Shown here: in pieces, positions 36,063 through 46,681 of the stretch
Layout of the letters: each line of letters starts with the position of its first letter
Numbering within the stretch: position 1 is the stretch's first letter
Assembly (NCBI GenBank): GCA_039602395.1
Contig: JBCNJP010000010.1
Coordinates: 93,711,729-93,775,728 of the forward strand
Direction: 5' to 3'
Length of the DNA stretch: 64,000 nt
Origin: Deinandra increscens subsp. villosa
Lineage: Eukaryota > Streptophyta > Magnoliopsida > Asterales > Asteraceae
Position numbers and translations under genes: made by a program
Notes under the pieces: generated by a model
Told to the model about the DNA's origin: nothing
Seen by the model: the letters and a program-made list of their open reading frames with translations, nothing else
Databases searched by the model: none

Positions 36063-36720
36063 ATTACTCGGGATGCTCGGTAGTATTAATTGTACACATT
36101 AGGAGTGGAAAAATTATCCTATTGCATGGCAAGGTCAGCACCAATGAGGTGACCATCCACATCCAACAATAATGCTCGAAGTCGTTGCAACACATGGTAT
36201 GTGGATTTGGCATGCTTTTTTCGTTTCACCGGTTCAAACAAGGATCTAAACGTGTTGGATCAATCGCATATGTTTGACCACTTCATAAATGGACACGCAC
36301 CGCCATCTTCGTCTATTGCAAACGACACTAACTATGAACAGGGATATTATCTTACTGATGGGATTTATCCGGAGTGGTCAACATTTGTGAAGTCATTTAC
36401 GTGCCCACATCCCGATGATCATAAAAGGTTGTACTACAAAAAACGTCATGATTTGGCTAGAAAGGAAGTGCAATGGACTTTGTTCTAGGTTGAAAGGGAA
36501 ATGACATATGATTGGTAATCATTCTCGTATTTGGCATAAGGATAAAATCCATGATGCTATGTATGATGTTCTGATCTTACACAACATGGTTTTGGAGGAC
36601 GACGGGAAAGTGATATGTCGAGGATATGAGGAAGACGACATCCCAAGAGTTCAACTAAGCGAGTAAGAAAAACAGGTTAATCGTAGAAGATACGAAGCCA
36701 TGAGATCCACAATATATTGA

Positions 36721-36969
36721 AAGCGGACTGAGTTGAACATGTTTGGAAAAATCGTCCGTAATCTTAGTATTTTATGTATTTTTTTAATTATTAGGATTTT
36801 TAATGTAATTTTTTTTAAATTTAATGCAATATTTTTTTATTTCAATCAATTTTTTTATAATTTTTTTATAAAAATGTTTTATTTTTAATATATTAATTAT
36901 TATTAAAAATATATAAAAACAGATAATTAATAATTACGTAATTCTTATATTTTTACATAGAATCACTAT
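36721..36969. other. AT-rich spacer downstream of the Harbinger pseudogene
   Basis: Very T-rich sequence without ORFs. The 3' terminus of the Harbinger element is presumably here, but no inverted repeat could be matched. Confidence 0.5.
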
Positions 36970-37225
36970 TATGGGTGTCGAAAATACCCGAACCAACCCG
37001 AACCCGAATAAGGTAATTAAGGTCGGGGTCTAATTGGGTCTAAAAGGCTTAATCGGGTTAATAGTGTTAACCCGAAAAACCCGAATCGTAGCTAGGGTCG
37101 GGTCTCGGGTTGAATATTTATAGAAAATCAGTTTTCGGGTTAACCCGAATATTGATAAGTGATTTCGTGAAGTATATTCAAGCAAAGCTATATAAACAAA
37201 CAGTTCCTATTATCAACTAATTATA

Positions 37226-37505
37226 TGGTAGTTGACTAACGTATCAATAAATAATGTTGTAAAGATCTTCCTATTCTAATAAACATTTACACTAGGGGAC
37301 ACTTGTCATTACTAGGTGAATTCTCACATCAAAATTCTCACCAAAATTAAAAATATCCATCTCTTAGTAACTATTACACGCGTATCTTATGACCCGTTTC
37401 TTATGACCCGAATACCATTCTCTTCAATGTTACATTCAATGGTAGTTGACTAACGTACCAATAAATAATGTTGTCAAGATCTTCCTACTCTAATAAATGA
37501 TTACA
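37226..37505 (+). repeat. Duplicated 70-bp block with Helitron-like 5' ends
   Basis: The block GGTAGTTGACTAACGTA through CTAATAAA occurs at about 37229-37282 and again at about 37441-37497. Each copy contains A followed by TCTTCCTA(T/C)TCTAATAAA and, shortly after, ACACTTGTCA or ACACATGTCA. This resembles the Helitron-type start at 38600. Because homology extends upstream of the TC, these may be duplications and not true starts. Confidence 0.55.
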
Positions 37506-38599
37506 AATGTTGACACATGTCAACACTATATTCATTCTCACAAAAGTTTTTCCTTCCAAATCTACTCCCTAATTAATTCTTTTTTATTGGAAATTATATC
37601 CTATTTTATAATTAATCATGATATATTTGTATTTATTTATATTATGAAACTATGACGACCATATATTAGTTTTCATCTTATTTTTATTTAAAATTATTTT
37701 TTATAAACTAATATATTTTTATTTTAATAAATATATAAAAAACTTATAAAAATACCAATAAAAACTTATTTAGTGTGTTTTCAAATAGAAAATCATATTT
37801 AATATTTTAATAATTGAATACCTAATATTATTTTACAGATTCAATCAACATTGTAGATGATACTTTTTATAAAGAAATTCACAAACGACAAAAGTCATGT
37901 TCTTAAGATCCAATATTAAATATTTTTCTACCATATCAAATGATGACTAATTCAATTGTAAGTTTCTTAATGTATATCAAAATAACATTTTTTTATTGAT
38001 ATAACATTATAATGCTGATTATAATTTAGATTTTATATGTGTCCATTATAATCTTAATCAAACTTTATACTCACCTAACTTTCTACAAAGGATTAAAGTC
38101 TCAAGTTTGTTAACACATAAATTTAATGTTAGTTGCTATTCTGGGTCATATTATTTTTTTTTAGCAATCATTTTTGTATGGTTGCATTTTTCAAATATAC
38201 AAGTAGAGACATGAGCTCTAAATATTGTTGGTAAAGTCACCACTACCATATTATGAATTATAACTTTAACTCTTTATTTAATGTGATGTAAATAAAACAA
38301 TAAAATTTATGTCACATGTCTCATTTATATAGGGTCCACATCACCACCACCACATATCAAGCTCACAAGCAATTACCAATTTAGTAAATTATCAATTAAG
38401 ATTAATTACCAATTTTGTGAAAACTAAATAATTATTTTAAAATTTTGATAAAATTAATGTACATTTGATTAATTTACTCAATAATTTAAGTCTTTTTGTG
38501 GAAAAGAATCAACAACTTGTCAAACATAATAAATTTCTTAAATGTATTAAATTATTATTTAATATATTATAAGAATTTTATATCAATCATCTATATCTA

Positions 38600-40225
38600 T
38601 CTATTCTATACTTCTTAATAAAAGACTACACTTTTGAACACTTGTCATCATGAGATTTAACCTCAGAAAAGTCTTCCCGCTCAAACCTCTAAACTTATTT
38701 TGGTTTTTGAACACTTGTCATCATGAGATTTAACCTCAGAAAAGTCTTCCCGCTCAAACCTCTAACTTATTTTGGTTAAAAACACACACGCGGATCTCTT
38801 TGAACGTGGATACCTACCTGACCCGAATTCCTTTTTCCCAAACCCTAATTTTCAATTCATTCGTTCTATCGCAACTCAGACATTGATTCTTCTATCTTCC
38901 GTTTGTCTATCTCAACTCATATTTCTAACCGTACTTGATCATTGTTTCATCTCTTCGTCGCTCCAGCCATCCTAATTAATAAAAAACCATTGATGAGAAT
39001 GCTAATTAGTTGGTCTCACTGATTAACAGTCAGAAGTTTAAACTAGCTATGTTTTTTTTGCTACCCAGCTTCCTATAATGAGGTTCAGAGGTCGAGGTAC
39101 AAACGCCGTAAGTTCTTGATTTGTATAAACAGATCTTTATTTTCTCATATTTCACTTTCCTTTGATTCTTGCAATTTGATTTTAAGAATTGAAAATCTCA
39201 GATCTCTTTTAGGGATTTAAGATGATATTTGGTTTTTTCTTTAAAGGTTTTTATTTTATTAATGGACTCGAGAACGGTTGAATTTTTGTGTTGCTTCAAA
39301 TGGGTGATTGGTTTATAATAGTATTTCCATGAGAATTTTTGTGTTGCTTCAAATGGGTGTTGCTTCAAAGGTTTTTATTTTATTAATGGACTCGAGATCG
39401 GTTGAGTTTGTCTGTTTTATCTGAATCGGATACAACATTTTGTTTTATTTACCAACAAATATCTCTTTTGATTGTTACAATAGCCAAATAGGATAGGAAT
39501 ATTATAATATAATTTCTTTGTTAAAACCTTCACATTTATGTTTACTGTCTCTTCAACTTTTGTTTAATTCTTTGAATAAGATATGAGTTAACAAGGTACG
39601 GCTGTGGGATTTTAACAAGGTATAATTGAACATGCAAATACAACTATTGTCAGTACTAGACAACATTCTATTGCATTCTCTGGTATGAAATTATGAACAC
39701 TCCTCTTTCAAAGTATGTATCTGCGATTCTGCCCTGTTCTTTAATCATAAGAATCACCCATAACCTTTTTCACCAAATCATAAGAAGATGATAAATAACA
39801 CTAAATACAAGTGGTTGGAAATTTAACTTGATTTCAACGATACTGAATGAGTAATATTCCTTGCCATCCGTGTGCATATCATATCAAGCACAACAACTGT
39901 GAAGAATTGATGTAATGCCTAGGTGACCACTTCAACAATTTGTGGTTTAATTCTAGAAGTTTTTTGCAATCATGAATTTAGTTTGAATTTGTTATCATTT
40001 AAGCATGTTTGAAAATTGTAAATTGACAACTATTTGTGTTGTCTTCATAGCTAATTATGTTATTGCAGTTTGTGTTTTTAGAATGAACTGGTCTTAAATT
40101 CTCTCTTATTTGTGTGTTAAATGTGGAAAAAACATTTGTGGGAGATTTAACATCAAAGACCATCAAGCATGGCAATTATATGTTTTTAATAATTAAGCCC
40201 GTGTAATACACGGGTTCTATCCTAG
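38600..40225 (+). mobile_element. Non-autonomous Helitron
   Basis: The 3' end is diagnostic: CCCGTGT (40198-40204) and ACACGGG (40208-40214) form a hairpin, followed 11 nt later by CTAG and a host T. The 5' end is taken as TCTATTCTATAC at 38600, preceded by A, so the insertion is between A and T with no duplication. There is no Rep/helicase. A 73-bp tandem duplication sits near the 5' end, and intron-like GTAAGT-containing sequence near 39105 may be captured gene DNA. Confidence 0.72.
38634..38777 (+). repeat. 73-bp tandem duplication in the Helitron
   Basis: Two nearly identical units, starting TTTGAACACTTGTCATCATG, stand head to tail with a period of 73 bp. Confidence 0.85.
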
Positions 40226-40682
40226 TTTATAATATATGCATGAAAAGTTACGGATTGTGTCCATTTAGTTTTAGCTCTAAAAATGTCACTGAAGATATGA
40301 TAAATATAATTCTTAGATCTAGAGGATTGTTAGTATAAAATTTCTTTTTTTTTATGATAAAACTGTAATTTGAGAACATATCATGATTTCTTTAATGAAT
40401 TTTAAAAATTACAATACCATAAAATCATAGAATTAAACATTTTAAATAAAAAAATAGGATGTAACACTAGGGAAAGTAATTGTGTAACCCACTTTTTGTA
40501 TTTGTGTGCCTACTTTACCCGACTAACCCGACCCTATTAACCCGAAACCCAATTAACCCGAATCCTACTAACCCGAAGTGAAATAAAATCGGGTTGCAGA
40601 TGAGATCTTTATATTAAGAAACCCGACTAATCCGACTCTAATAACCCGAAACTCGATCGAGTTAACCCGATTAACAGCCCTA

Positions 40683-40869
40683 ATTCACTGTCGACTACAT
40701 TTTTTTCACTTTCACTACTGCGTGATAACCTATCTAAGTATCTAACACACTTTTTAAGCTTGAAGTTCCATACGAGCTGTGCATATGGCCTGATGTCCCA
40801 TTGCTTCTACTTGCCTAACAGATTCTTGAATCTTGATAAATAAACGGACAATTCAAGAAACTATCAACA
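40683..40869 (+). promoter_or_regulatory. Short promoter/5' UTR region of the EngB gene
   Basis: Only 187 bp separate the hAT-like terminus from the GTPase ATG. No strong TATA box is evident. The start context is CAACAATGGC, a good plant initiation context. Core promoter elements may lie within the transposon. Confidence 0.4.
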
Positions 40870-43800
40870 ATGGCATTCCTCACTCATTTCCCACTTGCTC
40901 CAATCCACCACCACTCATCTTCTCTCTTCACCCGTTTCATCCTTTCATCAAAACCCAAAACCCTCTTAATCCTCGCTGCAATCTCTTCCCCACAAACCGC
41001 CACATCTCACTTCTCTTCAACATCCACCATAAACCCCTCTTCTTCTCTCGAAATCCTTCAAGATATCCCAATTGCAGAAGAAGCCCCTTTACAGATTGCA
41101 AAAGAAAAGCTTTTTATCCCTCCGGAGACCGAAATATCTTCCGAAAAACCCCCCAGAATCTTGAGAGGCTCGAACATAGTGCTGAGTAAATATGCTAGAG
41201 ACGCTCAAGTGATTTCAGCTGAGTTTGTGAAGAGCAGCGTTGAAACGGAGGCGTGCCCGTCTGACGGGTCGCCGGAGTTTGCGCTTGTTGGGCGGTCGAA
41301 TGTTGGGAAATCATCGTTGCTTAATTCTATTGTAAAGAGGAAGAAGCTTGCTCTTACCTCGAAGAAACCAGGTATGCACGCCAGGTGTTTGATCCAATGT
41401 CTCTGAGACCGATTTCATAGGCGGCTTTCATTAATTGCCTTTGACTGCCCTAAAATTGCGATTTAAGTGCTCCCATTTGAACCTCTTGAGTTGAAACAAA
41501 GTGCAATTTCAATTTTTTTATACCTTGAACATGTGAGAAGTTCAAAATTACAATTTTATTTAGGAACAAAGGTTGAAACAAAGTAGTGTCCTTTGATGAA
41601 CTAGCACTCTGCGCTTCTTAAACAAACATACATACATACATACATACATACATACATACATGCCACAAATCCCACTCAAACAAGGTTCTAGAAGGATGTG
41701 ATCTAGACGAATCTTACCTTTATTCTATGGGATAAAATGGCTGCTCTAGATTTCTTTTACGAAATGAAGAAAAAATACAGGAAAAATACGTTAACAATCA
41801 ACAAGTATATCGGCTGATAAAAGAACAGTAAAACGTAGGAAATCATAAAGCGTAAGAGGCCGTATCATAAGCATAACAGAAATGTGAGTGTATCAAAGCT
41901 TCTAATGCAAAAGTAGAGAGGACTAAGACTAAAGATCCTCCAAAAGGTCCTATCAGTCACCATGTCCTTAGAGAGGTGTAAGTCTAACATATCTTGCCTA
42001 ATATTCTTATCCTGAGTCAGTTTTGGCATGTCTCTGCTCCTCTCCCCCTCTACAGTGAGTGCGTTCTTCATTTGTCTCCTCTGTACATGTTCAGACCATC
42101 TTATCTCCTTTCCCTTAGTTTATCTTATTCTGAAAAACTTCGTTTCTTATCCCTTCATTTCTTATACTTCTTAAACATGGTTTCCAAAAAGTTTGAATCT
42201 TTGATGCTTATAACATGAGAGAGAATCTGTGTCTTGGATTTTGACTGTGCATAAGAGGAGTTAAATCCAAGCCCCAAGACATGAAGTTTAGTCACTATCT
42301 TTGTGTTTCATTTCTGTTTTCTTCAATGATGGTACAAGATCATGGCAAAAGCCTTTATTTGATCATTTTTATCTTTATTTTACATGAAATTTGTATGCAT
42401 ATCTTTTCATGTTTTGCTTTGTTTTGTAGGGAAAACACAATGCATCAACCACTTCCGAATTAACGACAGTTGGTTCTTAGTGGATTTGCCTGGATACGGG
42501 TACGAACAAAATTTGAAATTAGTTATTTCAAATTCATCAAAATTAGGCTCATTGGCTTGGTTCATTCGGTGTGAAATTAACTCTTATAAGCCGATTCGAG
42601 ATGACCAAACTCCCAAGATAGACCCTTTGAGCGGGTTACACTCCAAGAAGAAGTGGAGAGGAACCAAAGATTTGAATCAATTTTCTCTGCCACTTTTATA
42701 TTCTCAATCGAAATACAATAGAGAAACAATATTCATGAGGAGCTAAAAAGTAGGAAATAATTTGAACATATGGCCTACGTGGACACAACTAGATGCATGC
42801 AATCATGCATATGGAAATAATTAACAACTAGTAGATTAAATGCTACTCATTTGACAACAATTCACGCAGGTAGTTTTGTCTGGACGGCTGAGTCTTGCAG
42901 GTGTTCTTTTGACCCATATGGGTGGAATATTGGATGACCTGTATCCATTGGGCACATATCATTAACCAACCGATCATGATACTTGATCATCTTTATATAA
43001 TGTGATAATTTCTTGATATAAGCATCAAATTATCAAGATTTGTTTCTATAATATTACTTGATAATTTGATTGTTTGATAATTTGATTATGCTTTGGACAG
43101 ATATGCTTCAGCACCAAATGAACTCCGGAAAGACTGGAACAAGTTCACCAAAGACTATTTTCTAAACCGGTCAACACTGGTCTCGGTCTTCCTTCTCATT
43201 GATGCTAGCATTCCTGCCAAAAAGATTGACCTTGAATATGCAAGTTGGTTGGGTCAAAACCAGGTATTTTTCATCTTTTACATATCACAAGATAACCACT
43301 GATTTAGTTTTATACTCTCAATTCTAATTCCTTAAGTGATATGTGGTGTTTGGATGTGCGTTTTCGAAATGGTTATATGATAAAGAATAGACAGAACTAT
43401 CAGGTCTAATAAAAATACAACAAATAAAGTTTGGAATTGTTCATGTTTGAAGCTGTACTAATAAAGTGTTTGAGGGTGTGGTAGATTCTACTTATTTGAG
43501 AAATTAATAGATAAACTTATAAAATGATTGAAAGGGACATTTTTTTGGGGGAAAATAGAGATGGTTAAATGGAACTTAAAAGTACCTTAAATTAAGTGAA
43601 AGGAAAACCTTCACTAGGGTGGGGGTGACACAGTGGTAAGCATCTGATTCTCTCTAGTAGGAGTGTAGGACTAGAGGTCTAAGGTTCCAATCCAGCTTCC
43701 ACTTGTTGTGTCTACGGTTGCCTTCAACCCTTAAAGGTCATTTGCCTAGCTTAAGTTGTGTTTTACCTAGTCTTAATGATTAACTATGAGCTTTCTGGTG

Positions 43801-44309
43801 ACAGAATCCCATGGTTATAAAAATAAATAAATAAATAAATAAATAAGTATACTCACTTTACCTTCAATGATCACATTTGTTGCAGTTGGTATATTGTTAT
43901 GAACATTAAATTGTTTATGAAAAGTTGAAAACAGTATAAACTGATTATTGTGACTTCAAATATATCAATTTCAAAATGCACATCCAAACATCCCATAATG
44001 GACATGGTTGTGCCTTGATAACATTTTATCAATGATCATGTGATTAATTCGGAAGACTGATAAGCTTTATATGCATTCTTTCATTGTAAGGTCCCGATGA
44101 CAATAATATTTACAAAATGTGATAAGCGGAAAAAGAAAAAGAACGGCGGAAAGCATCCTGAAGAAAATGTGCAGGACTTTCAAGATTTAATCAGTGAATA
44201 CTTTGAAGCGGTACCCCCATGGATTATGACCAGCAGTGTTACCAATCAAGGTCGAGATGAGATACTGCTGCACATGTCTCAGCTTCGAAACTACTGGCTC
44301 AAACACTGA
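40870..44309 (+). CDS. EngB: EngB/YihA-type GTP-binding protein, organelle-targeted, 4 exons
   Basis: Exons are 40870-41371, 42430-42499, 43101-43263 and 44091-44309; introns begin GT and end AG, and the phases join to a 317-residue protein. The N-terminal ~60 residues are rich in S, T, P and H with few acids, as in a chloroplast or mitochondrial transit peptide. GTPase motifs in order: G1 GRSNVGKSS (exon 1), G3 DLPGYGY (split between exons 2 and 3), G4 TKCD and G5 TSS (exon 4). EngB proteins assist large-ribosomal-subunit assembly, and the plant homologue EMB2001 is needed in plastids. The gene looks intact. Intron 1 has a (CATA)n run, intron 3 a SINE, and a hAT-like element abuts the promoter. 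Confidence 0.93.
41627..41662 (+). repeat. (CATA)n microsatellite in EngB intron 1
   Basis: About nine CATA tetranucleotides in a row. Confidence 0.9.
43616..43848 (+). mobile_element. tRNA-derived SINE in EngB intron 3
   Basis: A box TGACACAGTGG (43626-43636) and exact B box GGTTCCAATCC (43683-43693), then an unrelated body and an (AAAT)n tail (43819-43848). ACCTTCACT just upstream and ACCTTCAAT at 43860 may be a decayed target duplication, though a 12-nt gap after the tail weakens this. Confidence 0.7.
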
Positions 44310-44628
44310 AATACCCAACTCACCTTTTTTTTTTACTGTTAGGCTTTTTGGGTTCATAGAGAATTCAGATCCTGTACTACAACATCGGATCATGACCACA
44401 CTTTGTGTCTTTTTTTCTTCCCTTTTGTTCTAATATGTGTTCACTTTGTTCGTCTTGAAACTGCTAGTTTTAGTACGGGTCATTCTAAGCCAAATATACT
44501 GTCGGACTTGATACATGCTCGGCTCTACTATGAGCATTGTTGTAAAACTCGTCCAAGTGACATACTAATTTGGAAGCGTCTAGTGACTTTTGCAACCATG
44601 ACTACGGGTCATTATACATCATATCTTC
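44310..44628 (+). other. 3' flank of the EngB gene
   Basis: Probable 3' UTR and downstream sequence. T-rich, with no further gene seen. It ends where a LINE 3' tail begins. Confidence 0.5.
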
Positions 44629-44912
44629 TTTTTTTTTTGAACGGCCAGCTAATATTAAAACTAAAAAAGTAGCAAGACGCTAGCAAAATACAAAAGTTCA
44701 AACAAAAACTACAAAGGGATACAATAAGAGCATAAATAAAATGAATACAACAAACCATCCCGCCAAACTAATGAAGCCACATACTCGATTCTGAAACAAA
44801 AACCGCCCCTGGATCCTGGATGTTCTTCATTTTCTCCGATCCACTCGATTCTTCAACCCCTAGAGCCTCTGATTCGAGCGTAATAAAGAGATCATCTAAT
44901 CTAATTTGAAAT
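44629..44912 (-). mobile_element. 3' end of a LINE (cut by the assembly gap)
   Basis: On the - strand it ends CTGGCCGTTCA plus an A10 tail, the same terminal sequence as the full LINE at 52951. The preceding 270 nt are a 3' UTR with TTGCTAGCGTCTTGCTAC. The coding part would be in or beyond the N gap. Confidence 0.75.
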
Positions 44913-45412
44913 NNNNNNNNNNNNNNNNNNNNNNNNNNNNNNNNNNNNNNNNNNNNNNNNNNNNNNNNNNNNNNNNNNNNNNNNNNNNNNNNNNNNNNNN
45001 NNNNNNNNNNNNNNNNNNNNNNNNNNNNNNNNNNNNNNNNNNNNNNNNNNNNNNNNNNNNNNNNNNNNNNNNNNNNNNNNNNNNNNNNNNNNNNNNNNNN
45101 NNNNNNNNNNNNNNNNNNNNNNNNNNNNNNNNNNNNNNNNNNNNNNNNNNNNNNNNNNNNNNNNNNNNNNNNNNNNNNNNNNNNNNNNNNNNNNNNNNNN
45201 NNNNNNNNNNNNNNNNNNNNNNNNNNNNNNNNNNNNNNNNNNNNNNNNNNNNNNNNNNNNNNNNNNNNNNNNNNNNNNNNNNNNNNNNNNNNNNNNNNNN
45301 NNNNNNNNNNNNNNNNNNNNNNNNNNNNNNNNNNNNNNNNNNNNNNNNNNNNNNNNNNNNNNNNNNNNNNNNNNNNNNNNNNNNNNNNNNNNNNNNNNNN
45401 NNNNNNNNNNNN
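44913..45412. other. Assembly gap of exactly 500 N
   Basis: Exactly 500 N, a placeholder size. The true length is unknown, and the LINE on its left and the gypsy gag on its right need not be adjacent. Confidence 0.99.
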
Positions 45413-45670
45413 TAACCTTCTCCCCCTGCAGCTCCTCCGGCACCTCCGGCACCTCCACCGACAGCTCCACAGGCAGCTCCTTGGAGTTGAGCTATCAGGT
45501 TAGGTAATGCTGCTTGAAATACTTGAGTTACCTCTGCGGCCATAGCCGCTCTTTGCTCATCAGTGAATGCATTAGCTTCCGCATTATTCTCGGGTTCAGG
45601 ATTCGCACGCGCTCGTCTTCCAGAACCCAGTGGTCTACCGACCCTCCTATCTCCTGTGTCCGTTTCTTAC
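45413..45670 (-). pseudogene. 5' end of a Ty3/gypsy gag (truncated by the gap)
   Basis: On the - strand the frame is open from about 45667 and includes M-A-A-E-V-T-Q-V-F at 45543, followed by an A/G-rich low-complexity stretch before the gap. The 'ANAFTDEQRAAMAAEV' surroundings are typical of the Gag N-terminus of plant chromovirus-type gypsy elements. The upstream LTR and PBS at 46666-49877 belong to the same element. The rest is missing, so intactness cannot be judged. Confidence 0.6.
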
Positions 45671-46665
45671 CATACTCCTACAGACATGTCATTTTTGAAG
45701 GCATAACAATTAGATAAGTGCAGACGTCATACAATTATATAGTTATGATGCGTTCAAAAACCCAATTACTTTCCACACACTCCTTCCTAGTGTCCACACT
45801 TTTCTTTTCTACTCTAAATCAAAACCGGTTTCTAAAACCTCTTTTAAGAGTTCTCTCAGGTCATTGACCAAGTATCTTACCGTCAAATGACTTACTTCAC
45901 ATTCGGCCACACAATAGATAGTAGGGGTGTTCAAAACCGGATACCCGGAATTTCGAATATCCGAATTTCGGGTATCCGAAAATTTTGGATATCAGTTTTC
46001 GTTGTCCAAGTCCAAGTCCGAAATTTCAGACTGGACTCGGATAGTTAAAACGGATATCCGAAAATCAAGTTTTTTAAAAAAAAAAACGACAAAACGACAA
46101 AACAAATAAACATAGTCCAAGTCTTCAAATACAAATAAACATAAGTTCGACCTAAAAAACGACAAAACAAATAAACATAGTCCAAGTATTCAATAATTCC
46201 TTATTTCTTTAATATAAAATTTATTTTAATTTATTTAAATTTTCGGATACCAGGTATCCGAAACTTCCGAAAATTTTGTAAATTCTTGTCCAAGTCCGAA
46301 TTTTCGGATATCCGACTTTCGGATATCTGAAATTCCGGATATCCGAAATTTTCGGATAATTCGGATACGGAATTTCGGATAATTCGGATACGGATTCGGA
46401 CTCGGATATTTTTGAACACCCCTAATAGATAGTACTTAGGATATATTCTTAAAGTTAATATCAAATTGCAGTAGCTAATTGCAATTCGGTACCTTCCATA
46501 CTCCTATACCCTAAGTCCTACTTATTATGTTCCCAATGCAACCTCATTCTTTCGGGCATAACTATCCTGGCTGGCACCTATACCTCTTATCTTAGTTTAC
46601 TTTGTCTCCCCAGAGTCCTAGTTTAAGTCTAGATACCGTAATAGTACCTAAATCTCTTAAACCAA
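45671..46665 (-). mobile_element. Leader region of the minus-strand gypsy element
   Basis: Non-coding interval between the PBS and gag. A 503-bp hAT MITE (45922-46424) is inserted in it. No other structure is recognised. Confidence 0.6.
45922..46424. mobile_element. hAT-type MITE with perfect 8-bp target duplication
   Basis: Ends TAGGGGTGTTCAAAA and TTTTTGAACACCCCTA are inverted repeats. ATAGATAG flanks both sides (45914-45921 and 46425-46432). The subterminal zones are packed with GGATATCCG/CGAATTTCGG palindromic motifs. There is no coding capacity. Confidence 0.95.
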
Positions 46666-46678
46666 GGCTCTGATACCA
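46666..46678 (-). other. Primer binding site, initiator tRNA-Met type
   Basis: TGGTATCAGAGCC on the - strand, an exact match to the common plant PBS, 3 nt from the LTR end. Confidence 0.9.
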
Positions 46679-46681
46679 ACT

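Larger units (their letters stand above)
31564..36720 (+). pseudogene. PIF/Harbinger transposase pseudogene split by an LTR element
   Basis: The left part (31564-32286) encodes a serine-rich start, an ALLLEDYF-like segment and a D-E-Y-L-K-M-A block. The right part (36063-36720) has G-M-L-G-S-I-N-C-T-H, then W-I-W-H-A-F-F, L-N-V-L-D-Q-S, G-Y-Y-L-T-D-G-I-Y-P and N-M-V-L-E-D-D. These are the conserved blocks of plant Harbinger-type (ALP1-like) DDE transposases. Stops and frameshifts occur in both parts. The LTR element at 32287-36062 interrupts it, and the reading continues across when one ATTAC copy is removed. Confidence 0.85.
36970..40682. mobile_element. hAT-like non-autonomous element with AACCCGA subterminal repeats
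   Basis: The left end TATGGGTGTCGAAAATACCCG and the right end, TAGGGCTGTTAATCGGGTTA when inverted, are imperfect terminal inverted repeats. Both are followed inward by clusters of AACCCGA/TCGGGTT motifs (36985-37150 and 40518-40675). Flanks ATCACTAT and ATTCACTG are at best a decayed 8-bp target duplication. No transposase is visible. The interior holds Helitron sequence. Confidence 0.62.

Noticed and set aside
36962..40690. Perfect 8-bp target duplication for the large hAT-like element
   Set aside because: ATCACTAT and ATTCACTG match only partly, so the boundaries are reported without relying on them.
41994..42746. ORFs in EngB introns 1 and 2, including read-through of exon 2
   Set aside because: Splice sites at 42430 and 42499/42500 restore the known GTPase motif order. 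The ORFs extend into introns.
44896..45543. Long ORFs made of X residues
   Set aside because: They are produced by the run of N. Only the 40-odd residues at the right edge are real sequence.
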